A stretch of DNA of 64,000 bases. Source: Mesorhizobium japonicum MAFF 303099 (lineage in GTDB: Bacteria > Pseudomonadota > Alphaproteobacteria > Rhizobiales > Rhizobiaceae). Where the stretch lies: contig NC_002678.2 of assembly GCF_000009625.1 (NCBI RefSeq), forward strand, positions 5,860,001 through 5,924,000, read 5' to 3'. The notes under the pieces were generated by a model. It searched no databases. It saw only the letters and a program-made list of their open reading frames with translations, and was not told the DNA's origin. The position numbers and the translations under genes were made by a program. How positions within the stretch are numbered: position 1 is the first letter of the stretch; each line of letters starts with the position of its first letter. Shown one piece after another: positions 52,120 to 60,691 of this stretch.

Positions 52120-52157
52120 ACATCGGCGCGCCGTCAAGATCGGCGCCGCGCCGATGT
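52120..52157. repeat. perfect 11-base inverted repeat
   Basis: ACATCGGCGCG (52120-52130) and CGCGCCGATGT (52147-52157) form a perfect stem with a 16-base loop, just beyond the 3' end of the Tim44-like gene (stop at 52211, minus strand). It may terminate that gene, though no T-run follows on the minus strand. Confidence 0.4.
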
Positions 52158-52210
52158 GCCTAAGGATCGTGCGCTGAGGCGCCACCGACGCCCCCATACA
52201 ATGGTCGGAC

Positions 52211-53197
52211 TCAGGCCTGTTGAATTGCCGAGAGCTTCCAGTTCGAGCCATTCTGACGCGTGAATGTCCACAGCTCGGTCGTCTCTGTCGGATGGTCTTC
52301 GTCGCCCTCGACGACCTTGCCGCTGCCCCGTTCGCGCATCACGTCGCGGGACTCGTAGCGCAACGCGGCCGTGGCGTAGTCGCGGTCATTCTCGCGCCAG
52401 CTTTCGGCGATGTCGGCCTGCAGCAAGGTGATGTCGGAGACCTCGTTCCTGAGACCTTTCTGGGCATTGTCCGCCAGCTCTTCTGAGAGATAGGACACCA
52501 TCTCAGGCGTTGTCGCCCGGCGCAGGGCGGCATGGTCTTCGCGCCCGAATGCTTCCTGGATGTCAGTCAGCAACTGCTGGAATGCATCGAGGTCAGTTTG
52601 TGCGAGCCGGATCTCTTCCGAATCGGCAGCCAGAGAGGCTCCGCCCGAACCATCACCAAAGCCGGGAATTGTGAATGAGCTTGCCGTCTGCTGCTGTGCC
52701 GCAGCGCGGTTTTCAAATCGCGACGCCTGGGCATTGCCGGCACCGGCGAGCGCCGGGGCAGGGCCCTGCGCCGACTGCGTGCGGAAGAAGCGGATGGCCA
52801 GCATGATGGCGCCGCCGATGAGCAGGGCCTGCAACAGGAAGCCGAACATGCCGGCCAGGCCGCCGAAGCCTTGGCCCAGGAGCAGGCCGATCAGGCCGCC
52901 GATCAGCAGGCCGCGCATCATCGTTCCACCGAAGCCGCTCATGAAGCCGGGCCTCTGCGGGCCGGCCTGCGGCTGCCGGGCGGCAGAGTTCACGCCGGTG
53001 TTGGGTGTCATCGAACGCTCGACCGGAGCGATCGGCGCTGGCGCGGTCCTGGTCGGCGGCGCCGACTGGAACGTGCGGGTGCCGCGACTGCCGAAACTGC
53101 CGCCGCGCCGAGCCTCGGCATGATCGATCGCGACCATGGAGAATGCGAGGAACAGTCCGGCAAACAGGGTTGCAAATCGGCTGGTGCGAGACATCAT
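52211..53197 (-). CDS. Tim44-like domain membrane protein
   Basis: A 328-residue protein with a signal or anchor sequence (FATLFAGLFLAFSMVAIDHA), a low-complexity Arg/Gly/Ser/Pro/Thr region (about 29-80), glycine-rich membrane segments (MRGLLIGGLIGLLLGQGFGG and the following FGFLLQALLIGGAIMLAI), and a C-terminal Tim44/mL45-like domain from about residue 190 (LAQTDLDAFQQLLTDIQEAF, LRYESRDVMRERGSG). Family members are common in alphaproteobacteria; the mitochondrial relative anchors the import motor, while the bacterial role is poorly known, perhaps in membrane protein assembly. The zinc-ribbon gene lies just upstream on the same strand. Confidence 0.85.
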   Translation of the reverse strand: MMSRTSRFATLFAGLFLAFSMVAIDHAEARRGGSFGSRGTRTFQSAPPTRTAPAPIAPVERSMTPNTGVNSAARQPQAGPQRPGFMSGFGGTMMRGLLIGGLIGLLLGQGFGGLAGMFGFLLQALLIGGAIMLAIRFFRTQSAQGPAPALAGAGNAQASRFENRAAAQQQTASSFTIPGFGDGSGGASLAADSEEIRLAQTDLDAFQQLLTDIQEAFGREDHAALRRATTPEMVSYLSEELADNAQKGLRNEVSDITLLQADIAESWRENDRDYATAALRYESRDVMRERGSGKVVEGDEDHPTETTELWTFTRQNGSNWKLSAIQQA

Positions 53198-53251
53198 CGG
53201 AGGTGAACCTTTATCGATGTGGTTTTTGGAAGTTTCAGCAGGCGCCGGGCG

Positions 53252-53551
53252 TCAATCGAACAATTCCTCGAAGAAGGATTTCTTCCGCTTGGGATAGCGG
53301 TGGCCCTGCGAGCGCAAATAATCGTCATCGCGGCCGTGTTGCGGCTGGGAGAAGGCTGCCGGCTGCGGCGCGGGCGACGCCTCCCTGCCGGAACGCTCGA
53401 TGATCTTGTCGAGTTCGCCTCGATCAAGCCAGACGCCACGGCACTGCGGACAATAGTCGATCTCGATACCCTGGCGTTCGCTCATCACGAGCGCGACGCG
53501 GCAGGAGGGGCAAACCAAACCAAGGAGGGAAGATGTCATACGGGGCTCCAA
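53252..53551 (-). CDS. small zinc-ribbon protein, zf-TFIIB family
   Basis: A 99-residue protein with two CPxC knuckles, Cys14/Cys17 (VCPSCR) and Cys34/Cys37 (YCPQCRGVWLDRGEL). The WLDRGEL tail of the ribbon is diagnostic for the zf-TFIIB domain. The C-terminal part is charged and disordered, ending KKSFFEELFD. Met5 (53539) is an alternative start. Role unknown; 54 bases upstream of the Tim44-like gene and probably cotranscribed. Confidence 0.83.
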   Translation of the reverse strand: MEPRMTSSLLGLVCPSCRVALVMSERQGIEIDYCPQCRGVWLDRGELDKIIERSGREASPAPQPAAFSQPQHGRDDDYLRSQGHRYPKRKKSFFEELFD

Positions 53552-53736
53552 ACCGAAAGGATTGAGCCCGCTTGACCGAAAAAGGTGGAAACGGGCCCGT
53601 TAAAGCGGTCCGACATCACAATCACCAGAAGCGATCGTCAGAGGGGCCCGGCCCGCACCAGACAGTTAGGAATGCGGAGCCGGGCCTTCAAGGGCGATAT
53701 TGCCGGCAGGAATGATTTGTTCAGCCTTGCCCTTGC

Positions 53737-54726
53737 TCAGACCGTCACAACGATCTTGCCGAACTGCTCGTTCGATTCGAGGTACCGGTGCGCCTCGACG
53801 ATCTGGTCGAGCGCAAAGGTCCTGTCGATGATCGGCCTCAGCGTTCCGGTTTCCAGGCCTTCGAGGATAAACGCCTTGGCGGCCTCCAGCTTCTCTGGGT
53901 TGCCGGTGATCTCGTGCACGAGATAACCACGCAGCGTCAGCGTCTTTCCCAAGACGGCAGCCAGAGGGAACGGCGTCGGCTCGACGCTCAACCCGCCATA
54001 TTCGATGAGAATGCCGCCCTTTGACATTGCCGCCGTCAGCGGCTCGAAGATTGGGCCGCCGATTGCATCGAGCACGACGCGCACGGCTTGCGGTCCCGCG
54101 ATCTCGCTCAGCCGTGCAGCGAGATCCTCCTCGGCCAGGACCACAACATGCGCCGCGCCGGCGTCGAGCAAGGCCTGTTTCTTTACCGACGTTCGCGTCA
54201 CCGCGATCGCTGTCGCGCCAATTTTGTTGGCGATCTGGATCGCGGCAAGCCCGACGCTGCTTGAGGCCGCGGTGATGACGACAGCGTCTCCGCTGCTCAG
54301 TCTGGCGATGTCGATCAGGGCGCCATAGGCGGTGAGATATTGCATCCAGACAGCCGCCGCTGTCTGCCAGTCGAGCGACGATGGGTGCTTGACGATGAGC
54401 CCGGCGGGATAGGCGACCACCTCGCCGTAAGCCGGCCAGCACACCATCGATTGCGGCGGGATGACGCTGACAGCGTCGCCCGGGACGAAATCCTTCACGC
54501 CTTCGCCGACTGTTTCGACAACCCCCGCCGCCTCGAGACCAAGTCCGGAGGGCAGGGGCGGAGTCTCGATATAGCTGCCCGCGCGCAGCAGCGCCTCGGC
54601 GCGATTGAGGCCGAGCGCCTTGACGCGGATTTGAACCTCGCCTGGAGCCGGTGGAGGAAGGTCGATATCCTCGATGCCCAGGACTTCGGGACCGCCATGC
54701 TGGTGGAAGCGGACAATACGAGCCAT
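53737..54726 (-). CDS. quinone oxidoreductase-like MDR protein
   Basis: A 329-residue zinc-free MDR enzyme: ARIVRFHQHGGPEVLGIEDI at the start, GEVQIRVKALGLNRAEALLR, the Rossmann segment VVITAASSSVGLAAIQIANK near residue 150 and YGGLSVEPTPFPL near 245. It is likely to be an NADPH-dependent quinone or enone reductase. It is divergent from a LysR gene 102 bases away, the usual arrangement of a regulator and its target. Confidence 0.85.
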   Translation of the reverse strand: MARIVRFHQHGGPEVLGIEDIDLPPPAPGEVQIRVKALGLNRAEALLRAGSYIETPPLPSGLGLEAAGVVETVGEGVKDFVPGDAVSVIPPQSMVCWPAYGEVVAYPAGLIVKHPSSLDWQTAAAVWMQYLTAYGALIDIARLSSGDAVVITAASSSVGLAAIQIANKIGATAIAVTRTSVKKQALLDAGAAHVVVLAEEDLAARLSEIAGPQAVRVVLDAIGGPIFEPLTAAMSKGGILIEYGGLSVEPTPFPLAAVLGKTLTLRGYLVHEITGNPEKLEAAKAFILEGLETGTLRPIIDRTFALDQIVEAHRYLESNEQFGKIVVTV

Positions 54727-54828
54727 TCGGGTTACTCCAAATTATCTGAACCGAATGAGCTATGCAGCCAAAGGCTTCATGGATAAATGGGCGTAGGGAT
54801 AAAGCAGTAGAAACCAGAGGTTTCGAAT

Positions 54829-55731
54829 ATGGATAGGCTCGAGAGCATGGCCGTGTTCGTCAAGGCGGTCGACCTTGGCTCGTTCGCGGCTGCTGCGGTC
54901 GCGCTCGACCTGTCCGGGCCGATGGTTGGCAAGCATGTCCGCTTTCTCGAAGATCGGCTGGGGGTGCGCCTCATCAACCGCACCACGCGCCGCCAGAGCC
55001 TGACCGATTTCGGCCGCGCCTATTACGAACGCTGCCGGGTCGTGCTGGCCGAGGCGGAAGCGGCCGAGGCGCTCGCCGCCGACCAGTTCTCGGAACCGAG
55101 AGGCAGACTGCGCGTGACCATGCCGGCGCATTTCGGCCGCCACTGCGTCACCCCCGTGCTGCTGAAACTGGCGCGGCACTATCCGATGCTGGAACTCGAC
55201 CTGTCACTCAGCGACCGCTTCGCCGATCTCGCCGAAGACGGCTTTGACCTCGCCATCCGCACCGGCGACCTGGAGGACAAGGCCGGCGTGATCGCGCGCC
55301 GCGTTGCGCGCCAGGGTATGGTCGTCTGCGCCGCGCCCGCCTATCTCAGACGTCACGGTGAGCCACGGCGGATCGAAGACCTCGCCGACCATCAGGCAAT
55401 CGTCTACCGCCGGCTCGGCCAGGTCGTTCAACCCTGGCTGTTTGCGCGCGAAGGGCAGCCAGCGCAGGAGATCGTCCCCAGCGGTCGCCTGCGGCTCGAC
55501 GATCTCGATGCCATCGCCGACGCAGCGGTCGACGGCATGGGGTTGGCGTGGCTACCTTATTGGCTGGTTCGCGAACGCATCCAGGCCGGCGCGCTGGTCG
55601 CACTGGTGCCGGGCCAGCCGCGCTATCCCTACGACTGCCACGCCCTTTGGCTGCAGACGCCACATTTGCCGCTCAAGGTGCGGCTCGCCGTCGATGCGCT
55701 GGCGGCCGCTTTGCCGAAACTGATGGGCTGA
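54829..55731 (+). CDS. LysR-family regulator
   Basis: A 300-residue LTTR: the N-terminal helix-turn-helix (MDRLESMAVFVKAVDLGSFA, LSGPMVGKHVRFLEDRLGVR, LINRTTRRQSLTDFGRAYYE) and an effector domain from about residue 90 (GRLRVTMPAHFGRHCVTPVL, DGFDLAIRTGDLEDK, GMGLAWLPYWLVRERI). It most resembles the CrgA/AaeR-like subgroup. The divergent oxidoreductase gene is the probable target. Confidence 0.88.
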   Translation: MDRLESMAVFVKAVDLGSFAAAAVALDLSGPMVGKHVRFLEDRLGVRLINRTTRRQSLTDFGRAYYERCRVVLAEAEAAEALAADQFSEPRGRLRVTMPAHFGRHCVTPVLLKLARHYPMLELDLSLSDRFADLAEDGFDLAIRTGDLEDKAGVIARRVARQGMVVCAAPAYLRRHGEPRRIEDLADHQAIVYRRLGQVVQPWLFAREGQPAQEIVPSGRLRLDDLDAIADAAVDGMGLAWLPYWLVRERIQAGALVALVPGQPRYPYDCHALWLQTPHLPLKVRLAVDALAAALPKLMG

Positions 55732-55826
55732 TCGCAAACAGAGCAGGCTTGCGCTCTTTGCGGCGTCGCCTTCCCTGCCATATTAAGGTGGCTGACTGAA
55801 TGTGCGCATTGCAGGAGAGGCGGTTC

Positions 55827-57473
55827 ATGACCAAAGGTTCGGATCTGTTCGTCGCGGCCCTCGAGAATGAAGGGGTCGACCGGATCTTCGGCATTCCGGG
55901 CGAGGAGAATCTCGACATCGTCGAATCCATCCGTCGCTCGTCGATCCAGTTGATCTTGACCCGCCACGAGCAGGCGGCCGCCTTCATGGCCGCCACCTAT
56001 GGCAGGCTCACCGGCAAGGCAGGCGTGTGCATCACCACGCTTGGCCCCGGCGCGCTCAATCTGACGACCGGCGCGGCCTATGCGCTGCTCGGCGCGATGC
56101 CGATGATCATGATCACCGGTCAGAAGGGCATATTGTCATCGCGGCAGGCGCGTTTCCAGATCGTCGACATCGTCGCGGCGATGAAGCCGCTGACCAAGCT
56201 GTCGCGCCAGATCGTCTCGCCGAAGATGATCCCCTCGCTGGTGCGCGAAGCCTTCCGCGTTGCCCAGGAAGAGCGGCCCGGCCCCGTCCATCTGGAACTG
56301 CCGGAGGACATTGCGGCGGCCGAATGCGAGCCGGTGGCGCTGGTGCCGACACACCCGGTCGAACTGCCGTTGGCCAGCCCGGGCGCGCTCGATCGCGCCG
56401 CCCGCATGATCATGGAGGCCAAACATCCGCTGCTGATGTTCGGCGCGGCGGCGTCGCGGCCGCGCGTGACCCCCGATGTCGCCCAGTTCGTGCTGCGCAC
56501 GCAAATACCCTATTTCACCACGCAGATGGGCAAGGGCACGGTGCCTGGCGGCACCGAACTCTACATGGGAACAGCGGCGCTGTCGGAGCGCGACTATGTG
56601 CACGAGGCCATCGAACAGGCCGATCTGATCATAACGATCGGCCACGACACGGTGGAGAAACCGCCCTTCATCATGGGCGCCAATGGGCCGAAGGTCATCC
56701 ATGTCGGCTACCACTCGGCCGATGTCGAGCAGGTCTATTTCCCGCAGGCCGAGATCGTCGGCGATCTCGGCCCGTCGCTGGCGCTGCTGGCGGACCGTAT
56801 CGAAGGCAAGATCCCCAACGCGCAGGCCTTGCTGCCGCTCAGGGAAAACATTCTGAGCCGGATCGCCGCGCGCGCCACCGAAGACCGCTTTACGCCGCAG
56901 CGCATCGTGCATGACGTGCGCGCTGTGATGCCGGCGGACGGGATCCTTGCCCTCGACAACGGCATGTACAAGATCTGGTTCGCGCGCAACTACCGCACGC
57001 GCATGGCAAACACGCTGCTACTCGACAATGCGCTGGCCACGATGGGCGCCGGCCTGCCGTCGGCGATGATGGCGTCGCTGCTCTTTCCCACGCGCCGCGT
57101 GATGGCCATTTGCGGCGACGGTGGGTTCATGATGAACAGCCAGGAACTGGAGACCGCCGTCAGGCTGAAGCTCAACCTCGTCATCCTGCTGCTGGAAGAC
57201 CATGCCTATGGCATGATCCGCTGGAAGCAGGCGGTCGACGAATTCCCGGATTTCGGCATGACCTTCGGCAATCCGGATTTCGTCAAATACGCCGAGGCTT
57301 ATGGCGCCAAGGGAACCAGGGTTACGGAGATCGCCGATTTGCGGCCGGCGCTGGAACGGGCCTTCACCGGCGGCGGCGTACATCTCGTCGTCGTGCCCAT
57401 CGACTATTCCGAAAACACCAGGGTGCTTGTCGACGAATTACGCGAGCGGCTGCCGGCGCCGCGTACGCCCTGA
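55827..57473 (+). CDS. acetolactate synthase large subunit-like TPP enzyme
   Basis: A 548-residue thiamine diphosphate enzyme. The cofactor-activating Glu48 is in RHEQAAAFMA, GPGALNLTTGAAYALLGAMP follows, and the diphosphate-binding motif begins GDGGFMMNSQELETAVRLKL and ends LLLEDHAYGMIRWKQ, where the usual Asn before the metal-binding Asp is Glu. No small subunit gene follows, so it resembles catabolic or accessory acetolactate synthases. ATG 55827 has AGGAGAGG upstream. Pyruvate is a likely substrate but another 2-oxo acid is possible. Confidence 0.83.
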   Translation: MTKGSDLFVAALENEGVDRIFGIPGEENLDIVESIRRSSIQLILTRHEQAAAFMAATYGRLTGKAGVCITTLGPGALNLTTGAAYALLGAMPMIMITGQKGILSSRQARFQIVDIVAAMKPLTKLSRQIVSPKMIPSLVREAFRVAQEERPGPVHLELPEDIAAAECEPVALVPTHPVELPLASPGALDRAARMIMEAKHPLLMFGAAASRPRVTPDVAQFVLRTQIPYFTTQMGKGTVPGGTELYMGTAALSERDYVHEAIEQADLIITIGHDTVEKPPFIMGANGPKVIHVGYHSADVEQVYFPQAEIVGDLGPSLALLADRIEGKIPNAQALLPLRENILSRIAARATEDRFTPQRIVHDVRAVMPADGILALDNGMYKIWFARNYRTRMANTLLLDNALATMGAGLPSAMMASLLFPTRRVMAICGDGGFMMNSQELETAVRLKLNLVILLLEDHAYGMIRWKQAVDEFPDFGMTFGNPDFVKYAEAYGAKGTRVTEIADLRPALERAFTGGGVHLVVVPIDYSENTRVLVDELRERLPAPRTP

Positions 57474-57509
57474 CGGCAGCGGCAAAGCCACTGTCAGGAC
57501 CTCTTGGTT

Positions 57510-58157
57510 TCATCTGGCGCCGGGCACCCATTCCGTTTGGATCAACGGGATTTGCGGGGCGGCGTTGCGCGGCAGGGTTCCCTTGATCCGGGGATCGTCG
57601 GTGATTTCGAAGCCCGCCGCATAGGGCTCAAACCCGCAAGCCCGGTAGAAACCGATGACGCTGTGATGGTCAATGCTGCTGGTGTGCAGCCAGATGCGGC
57701 GGGGGCCGAGGCGCCATGCCTTGTCCAGCGCACCGGCCATCAGCCGCCTGCCAAGGCCGCGGCCGGTCAAGGAAGGAAACAGGCCGAAATAGGTGATCTC
57801 GATCTCGTTGTCGTCGGCCATGCGGAATTCGACCATGCCGACATGGCCGCCGCCTTCATCATGGCCGTAATAGAGATGCTGGCGCGGGTCGGCGAAATGC
57901 GCTGATATTTCAGCATCCGACATTTCGGCGGCGCGGTCCCACAGCCAGGGAGCGCCGATCTTGAGGAAGATCGCGCGGTAGGCGGCGCTGTCGGGCCTGG
58001 AGATCCGGGTCATTGCCAGGGGCTGGGCGAGACCTGGTACCGGCGCCCGCGCTTCCATCCATGTCACCGCGTTGACGATCTTGCCGGCCGGCACGCGCCG
58101 GTAGCCGGCCGAGAGGTCGGTGACTTCGTCCGGCAATGCGCCTTCGGTGACCAGCAT
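57510..58157 (-). CDS. GNAT-family N-acetyltransferase
   Basis: A 215-residue protein starting at ATG 58157, preceded by AGAGGA. The acetyl-CoA site is seen in ITYFGLFPSLTGRGLGRRLM (the R/QxxGxG/A motif), followed by GPRRIWLHTSSIDHHSVIGF and YRACGFEPY. Substrate unknown. It is convergent with the TPP enzyme gene (36 bases) and divergent from the M20 gene. Confidence 0.83.
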   Translation of the reverse strand: MLVTEGALPDEVTDLSAGYRRVPAGKIVNAVTWMEARAPVPGLAQPLAMTRISRPDSAAYRAIFLKIGAPWLWDRAAEMSDAEISAHFADPRQHLYYGHDEGGGHVGMVEFRMADDNEIEITYFGLFPSLTGRGLGRRLMAGALDKAWRLGPRRIWLHTSSIDHHSVIGFYRACGFEPYAAGFEITDDPRIKGTLPRNAAPQIPLIQTEWVPGAR

Positions 58158-58331
58158 CTGTCCTCTATCTCTGCCAAGCATTTTCGCCGGCATGCAGTAA
58201 GCTGATGCCAACTCTGCGCTCGCCTGCCAAGAGCTTCCCGGGTTGGGCCATCGTTTTGGCCCGACCTGTCTCCTTGCCTTTCCACGAAATGGCATATGAG
58301 ATATGATACACCATTAACGAGAAAGCGGAAT

Positions 58332-59636
58332 ATGATGCCTGAGCGAATTGCCGACGAAGCCATTTTGCGCGCAGTCGATGACGGGTTCGCGCGGCAAGTC
58401 GCGTTCCTGGCGGACCTCGTGCGCTTTCCTTCCCAGCGCGGCGAGGAACACGCCGCGCAATCCTTCATGGCGGCCGCTTATGAGGCCGATGGCTACGCGG
58501 TCGACATGTGGCGCGTCGATGTCGACGCGATCCGTAACCTGCCTGGGTTTTCACCGGTTGCGGTCTCCTATGACGATGCCTTCAATGTCGTTGCCACCCA
58601 CACGCCGAGAAACGCCACCGGCCGTTCTCTGATCCTCAACGGCCATATCGATGTGGTGCCGACGGGGCCGCTCGACCGCTGGGTGCGCGACCCCTACGAT
58701 CCGGCCATCGAAGACGGCTGGATGCATGGCCGCGGCGCCGGCGACATGAAGGCCGGCCTGTCGGCCTGTCTCTACGCGCTCGCCGCCTTGCGCCGCCTCG
58801 GCTATCAGCCGGCCGCGAATGTTTACCTCCAGTCGGTGGTCGAAGAGGAGTGCACCGGCAATGGCGCGCTGGCCTGCCTGCAACGCGGCTATCGCGCCGA
58901 CGCCGCCTTCATTCCCGAGCCCTTGGAACCGCGCTTGATGCGGGCGCAGGTCGGGCCGATCTGGTTCAGGGTCGAGGTCGACGGCGATCCGCAGCACGCC
59001 TCCGGCGCTTTCTCGGCCGGGGCCAATGCCATCGAAAAGGCCTTTCTCATCATCCAGGCGCTGAAACAGCTCGAAATCGTCTGGAATGCACGCAAGGTCG
59101 ACGACAAGCATTTCTGCGATCACCCGCACCCGATCCGCTTCAACCTCGGCAAGATCGAAGGCGGTGAATGGACATCGAGCGTTCCGGCGCGCTGTGTCTT
59201 CGAGATGCGGGTCGCCACCTATCCCGGGCAGAAGCTCGAGGATGCCAGGGCCGAGCTCGAAACCTGCATCGCCGATGCGGCCCGCGCCGACCCGTTCCTT
59301 GCCAATCGCCCGCCCAAGATGAGCTATATCGATTTCATGGCCGAGGGCTATGTTTTGGAGGGTGCCGACGAGATGGAAGCCGTGCTGCGCCGCGGCCATA
59401 CCGCCGTGTGGGGCGAGCCGCTGACGGAGCATGTCACCTCGGCGACCACGGATGCGCGCTTCTTCGGCCTCTATGCCGACACACCGGCGATCGTCTATGG
59501 CCCGATCTGCCGCATGCCGCATGGCTATGACGAGGCCGTCGATCTGGACTCGGTGCGCAAGGTCACCCAGACCATAGCGCTGTTCATCGCCGACTGGTGT
59601 GGTCTCGAGCCGATCGATCCGGAGATGAGCTCATGA
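58332..59636 (+). CDS. M20-family deacylase (ArgE/DapE-like)
   Basis: A 434-residue zinc amidohydrolase. Metal ligands and catalytic residues are His105 (LNGHIDVVP), Asp138 (GRGAGDMKAG) and Glu171/Glu172 (VVEEECTGNG); the lid domain lies at about 215-335. It is annotated in general as acetylornithine deacetylase/succinyl-diaminopimelate desuccinylase, but no arginine or lysine genes are near. It is the first gene of a coupled operon with a hydroxylysine kinase-like gene and a phospho-lyase-type gene, so it probably releases an amino alcohol from an N-acyl precursor. ATG 58332 is used; ATG 58296 is in frame but has no RBS. Confidence 0.85.
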   Translation: MMPERIADEAILRAVDDGFARQVAFLADLVRFPSQRGEEHAAQSFMAAAYEADGYAVDMWRVDVDAIRNLPGFSPVAVSYDDAFNVVATHTPRNATGRSLILNGHIDVVPTGPLDRWVRDPYDPAIEDGWMHGRGAGDMKAGLSACLYALAALRRLGYQPAANVYLQSVVEEECTGNGALACLQRGYRADAAFIPEPLEPRLMRAQVGPIWFRVEVDGDPQHASGAFSAGANAIEKAFLIIQALKQLEIVWNARKVDDKHFCDHPHPIRFNLGKIEGGEWTSSVPARCVFEMRVATYPGQKLEDARAELETCIADAARADPFLANRPPKMSYIDFMAEGYVLEGADEMEAVLRRGHTAVWGEPLTEHVTSATTDARFFGLYADTPAIVYGPICRMPHGYDEAVDLDSVRKVTQTIALFIADWCGLEPIDPEMSS

Positions 59637-60691
59637 ATGCGGCTGTGCCTGACGCTTTTGGCGAAACGCTGGCCCAGGATGCGCCTGACGTTTCGATCGC
59701 CGATGCGCTTGCCATCTTGCGCCGGCACTACGGCCTCACCGGCAGCGCGCGTCCGTTGCCGGGCGAACGCGACCACAATTTCCACATCCATACCGACGGC
59801 GAGGGCGAGTTCGTCCTCAAGGTTTCCCATCCGGCGGAGGAGGCCGGCTTCACCGATTTCCAGAACAAGGCGCTCGACCACATCCTTGCTGTCGACCCGA
59901 CCTTGCCGGTTCCTTCGGTGCGCAAGAGCCTTGAGGGCGACGCGCAGTTCACGGTCAGCGTCGGCGGATCGGCGCCGCGCATCATCCGGCTGGTCACCTA
60001 TCTGCCCGGCCAGTTGCTGTCGCGCTGCCCCACGTCGGCGGCGCAGGATCGCAATCTCGGCATTTTCCTTGCCCGGCTTGGCCGGGCGCTGCGCGGCTTC
60101 TTCCATCCGGCCGCCGGCAGCGACCTGCTCTGGGACATCCGCAAGGTCGCCAAGACGCGGCCGATGCTGGCTTATATCGCCGATTCCCGTCATCGGGCCA
60201 TGGTCGAACGCGTCATCGAAGCCTTCGAGGCGCGTGCGGCGCCGGTCATTCCCAGCCTGCGCGCCCAGATCGTCCACAACGACATGAACTCCTACAATGT
60301 GGTGATGGACGCCGAGCGGCCGGAGGTGGTCAGCGGCATTCTCGATTTCGGCGACATGATCCATTCGCCGCTGATCTGCGACCTCGCCATCGGCGCCGTC
60401 TACCGCTGGCCGGCTGAAGGTCATCCGCTGGCGCCGGCCGCGCGCTTCGTCGCCGGCTATCAATCCGTGCAGCCGCTCGAGGCCGAAGAGATCGGCATCC
60501 TTTTCGATCTGATCCGTGCTCGTCTCGCGCTCATCGCCAACATCGCCAGCTGGCAGGCGGAACGGTTTCCAGCCAAGCGCGACTATGTGCTGCGCCTCAT
60601 CGCCGAGGTCTGGACCTCGCTCGAACGGCTCAACGGGCTGTCATCCGATGAGGCCCGCCGTTATTTTCTCGATCATTCCAATCCGGAGTAG
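59633..60691 (+). CDS. hydroxylysine kinase-like phosphotransferase (APH fold)
   Basis: A 352-residue kinase. The N-lobe reads RPLPGERDHNFHIHTDGEGE and FVLKVSHPAEE with the ATP-binding Lys63, close to the opening of animal hydroxylysine kinase (LPSYDDQNF...YVLK). The catalytic loop is IVHNDMNSYNVVM with Asp217 and the metal site ILDFGD with Asp238. It overlaps the deacylase stop by four bases and its own stop abuts the class III PLP enzyme start. The pairing strongly suggests GTP- or ATP-dependent phosphorylation of an amino alcohol followed by elimination of phosphate and ammonia. Homoserine or choline kinase-like activity is an alternative. Confidence 0.8.
   Translation: MNAAVPDAFGETLAQDAPDVSIADALAILRRHYGLTGSARPLPGERDHNFHIHTDGEGEFVLKVSHPAEEAGFTDFQNKALDHILAVDPTLPVPSVRKSLEGDAQFTVSVGGSAPRIIRLVTYLPGQLLSRCPTSAAQDRNLGIFLARLGRALRGFFHPAAGSDLLWDIRKVAKTRPMLAYIADSRHRAMVERVIEAFEARAAPVIPSLRAQIVHNDMNSYNVVMDAERPEVVSGILDFGDMIHSPLICDLAIGAVYRWPAEGHPLAPAARFVAGYQSVQPLEAEEIGILFDLIRARLALIANIASWQAERFPAKRDYVLRLIAEVWTSLERLNGLSSDEARRYFLDHSNPE

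Larger units (their letters stand above)
51844..52210. other. intergenic region, 367 bases, promoter plus decayed lactonase start
   Basis: An AT-rich stretch at about 51930-51965 (TGTAAATAGTATTTTCACAT) probably holds the promoter of the minus-strand MaoC operon. A relic of a lactonase gene lies at 52042-52116 and an inverted repeat at 52120-52157. Nothing else was recognised. Confidence 0.45.
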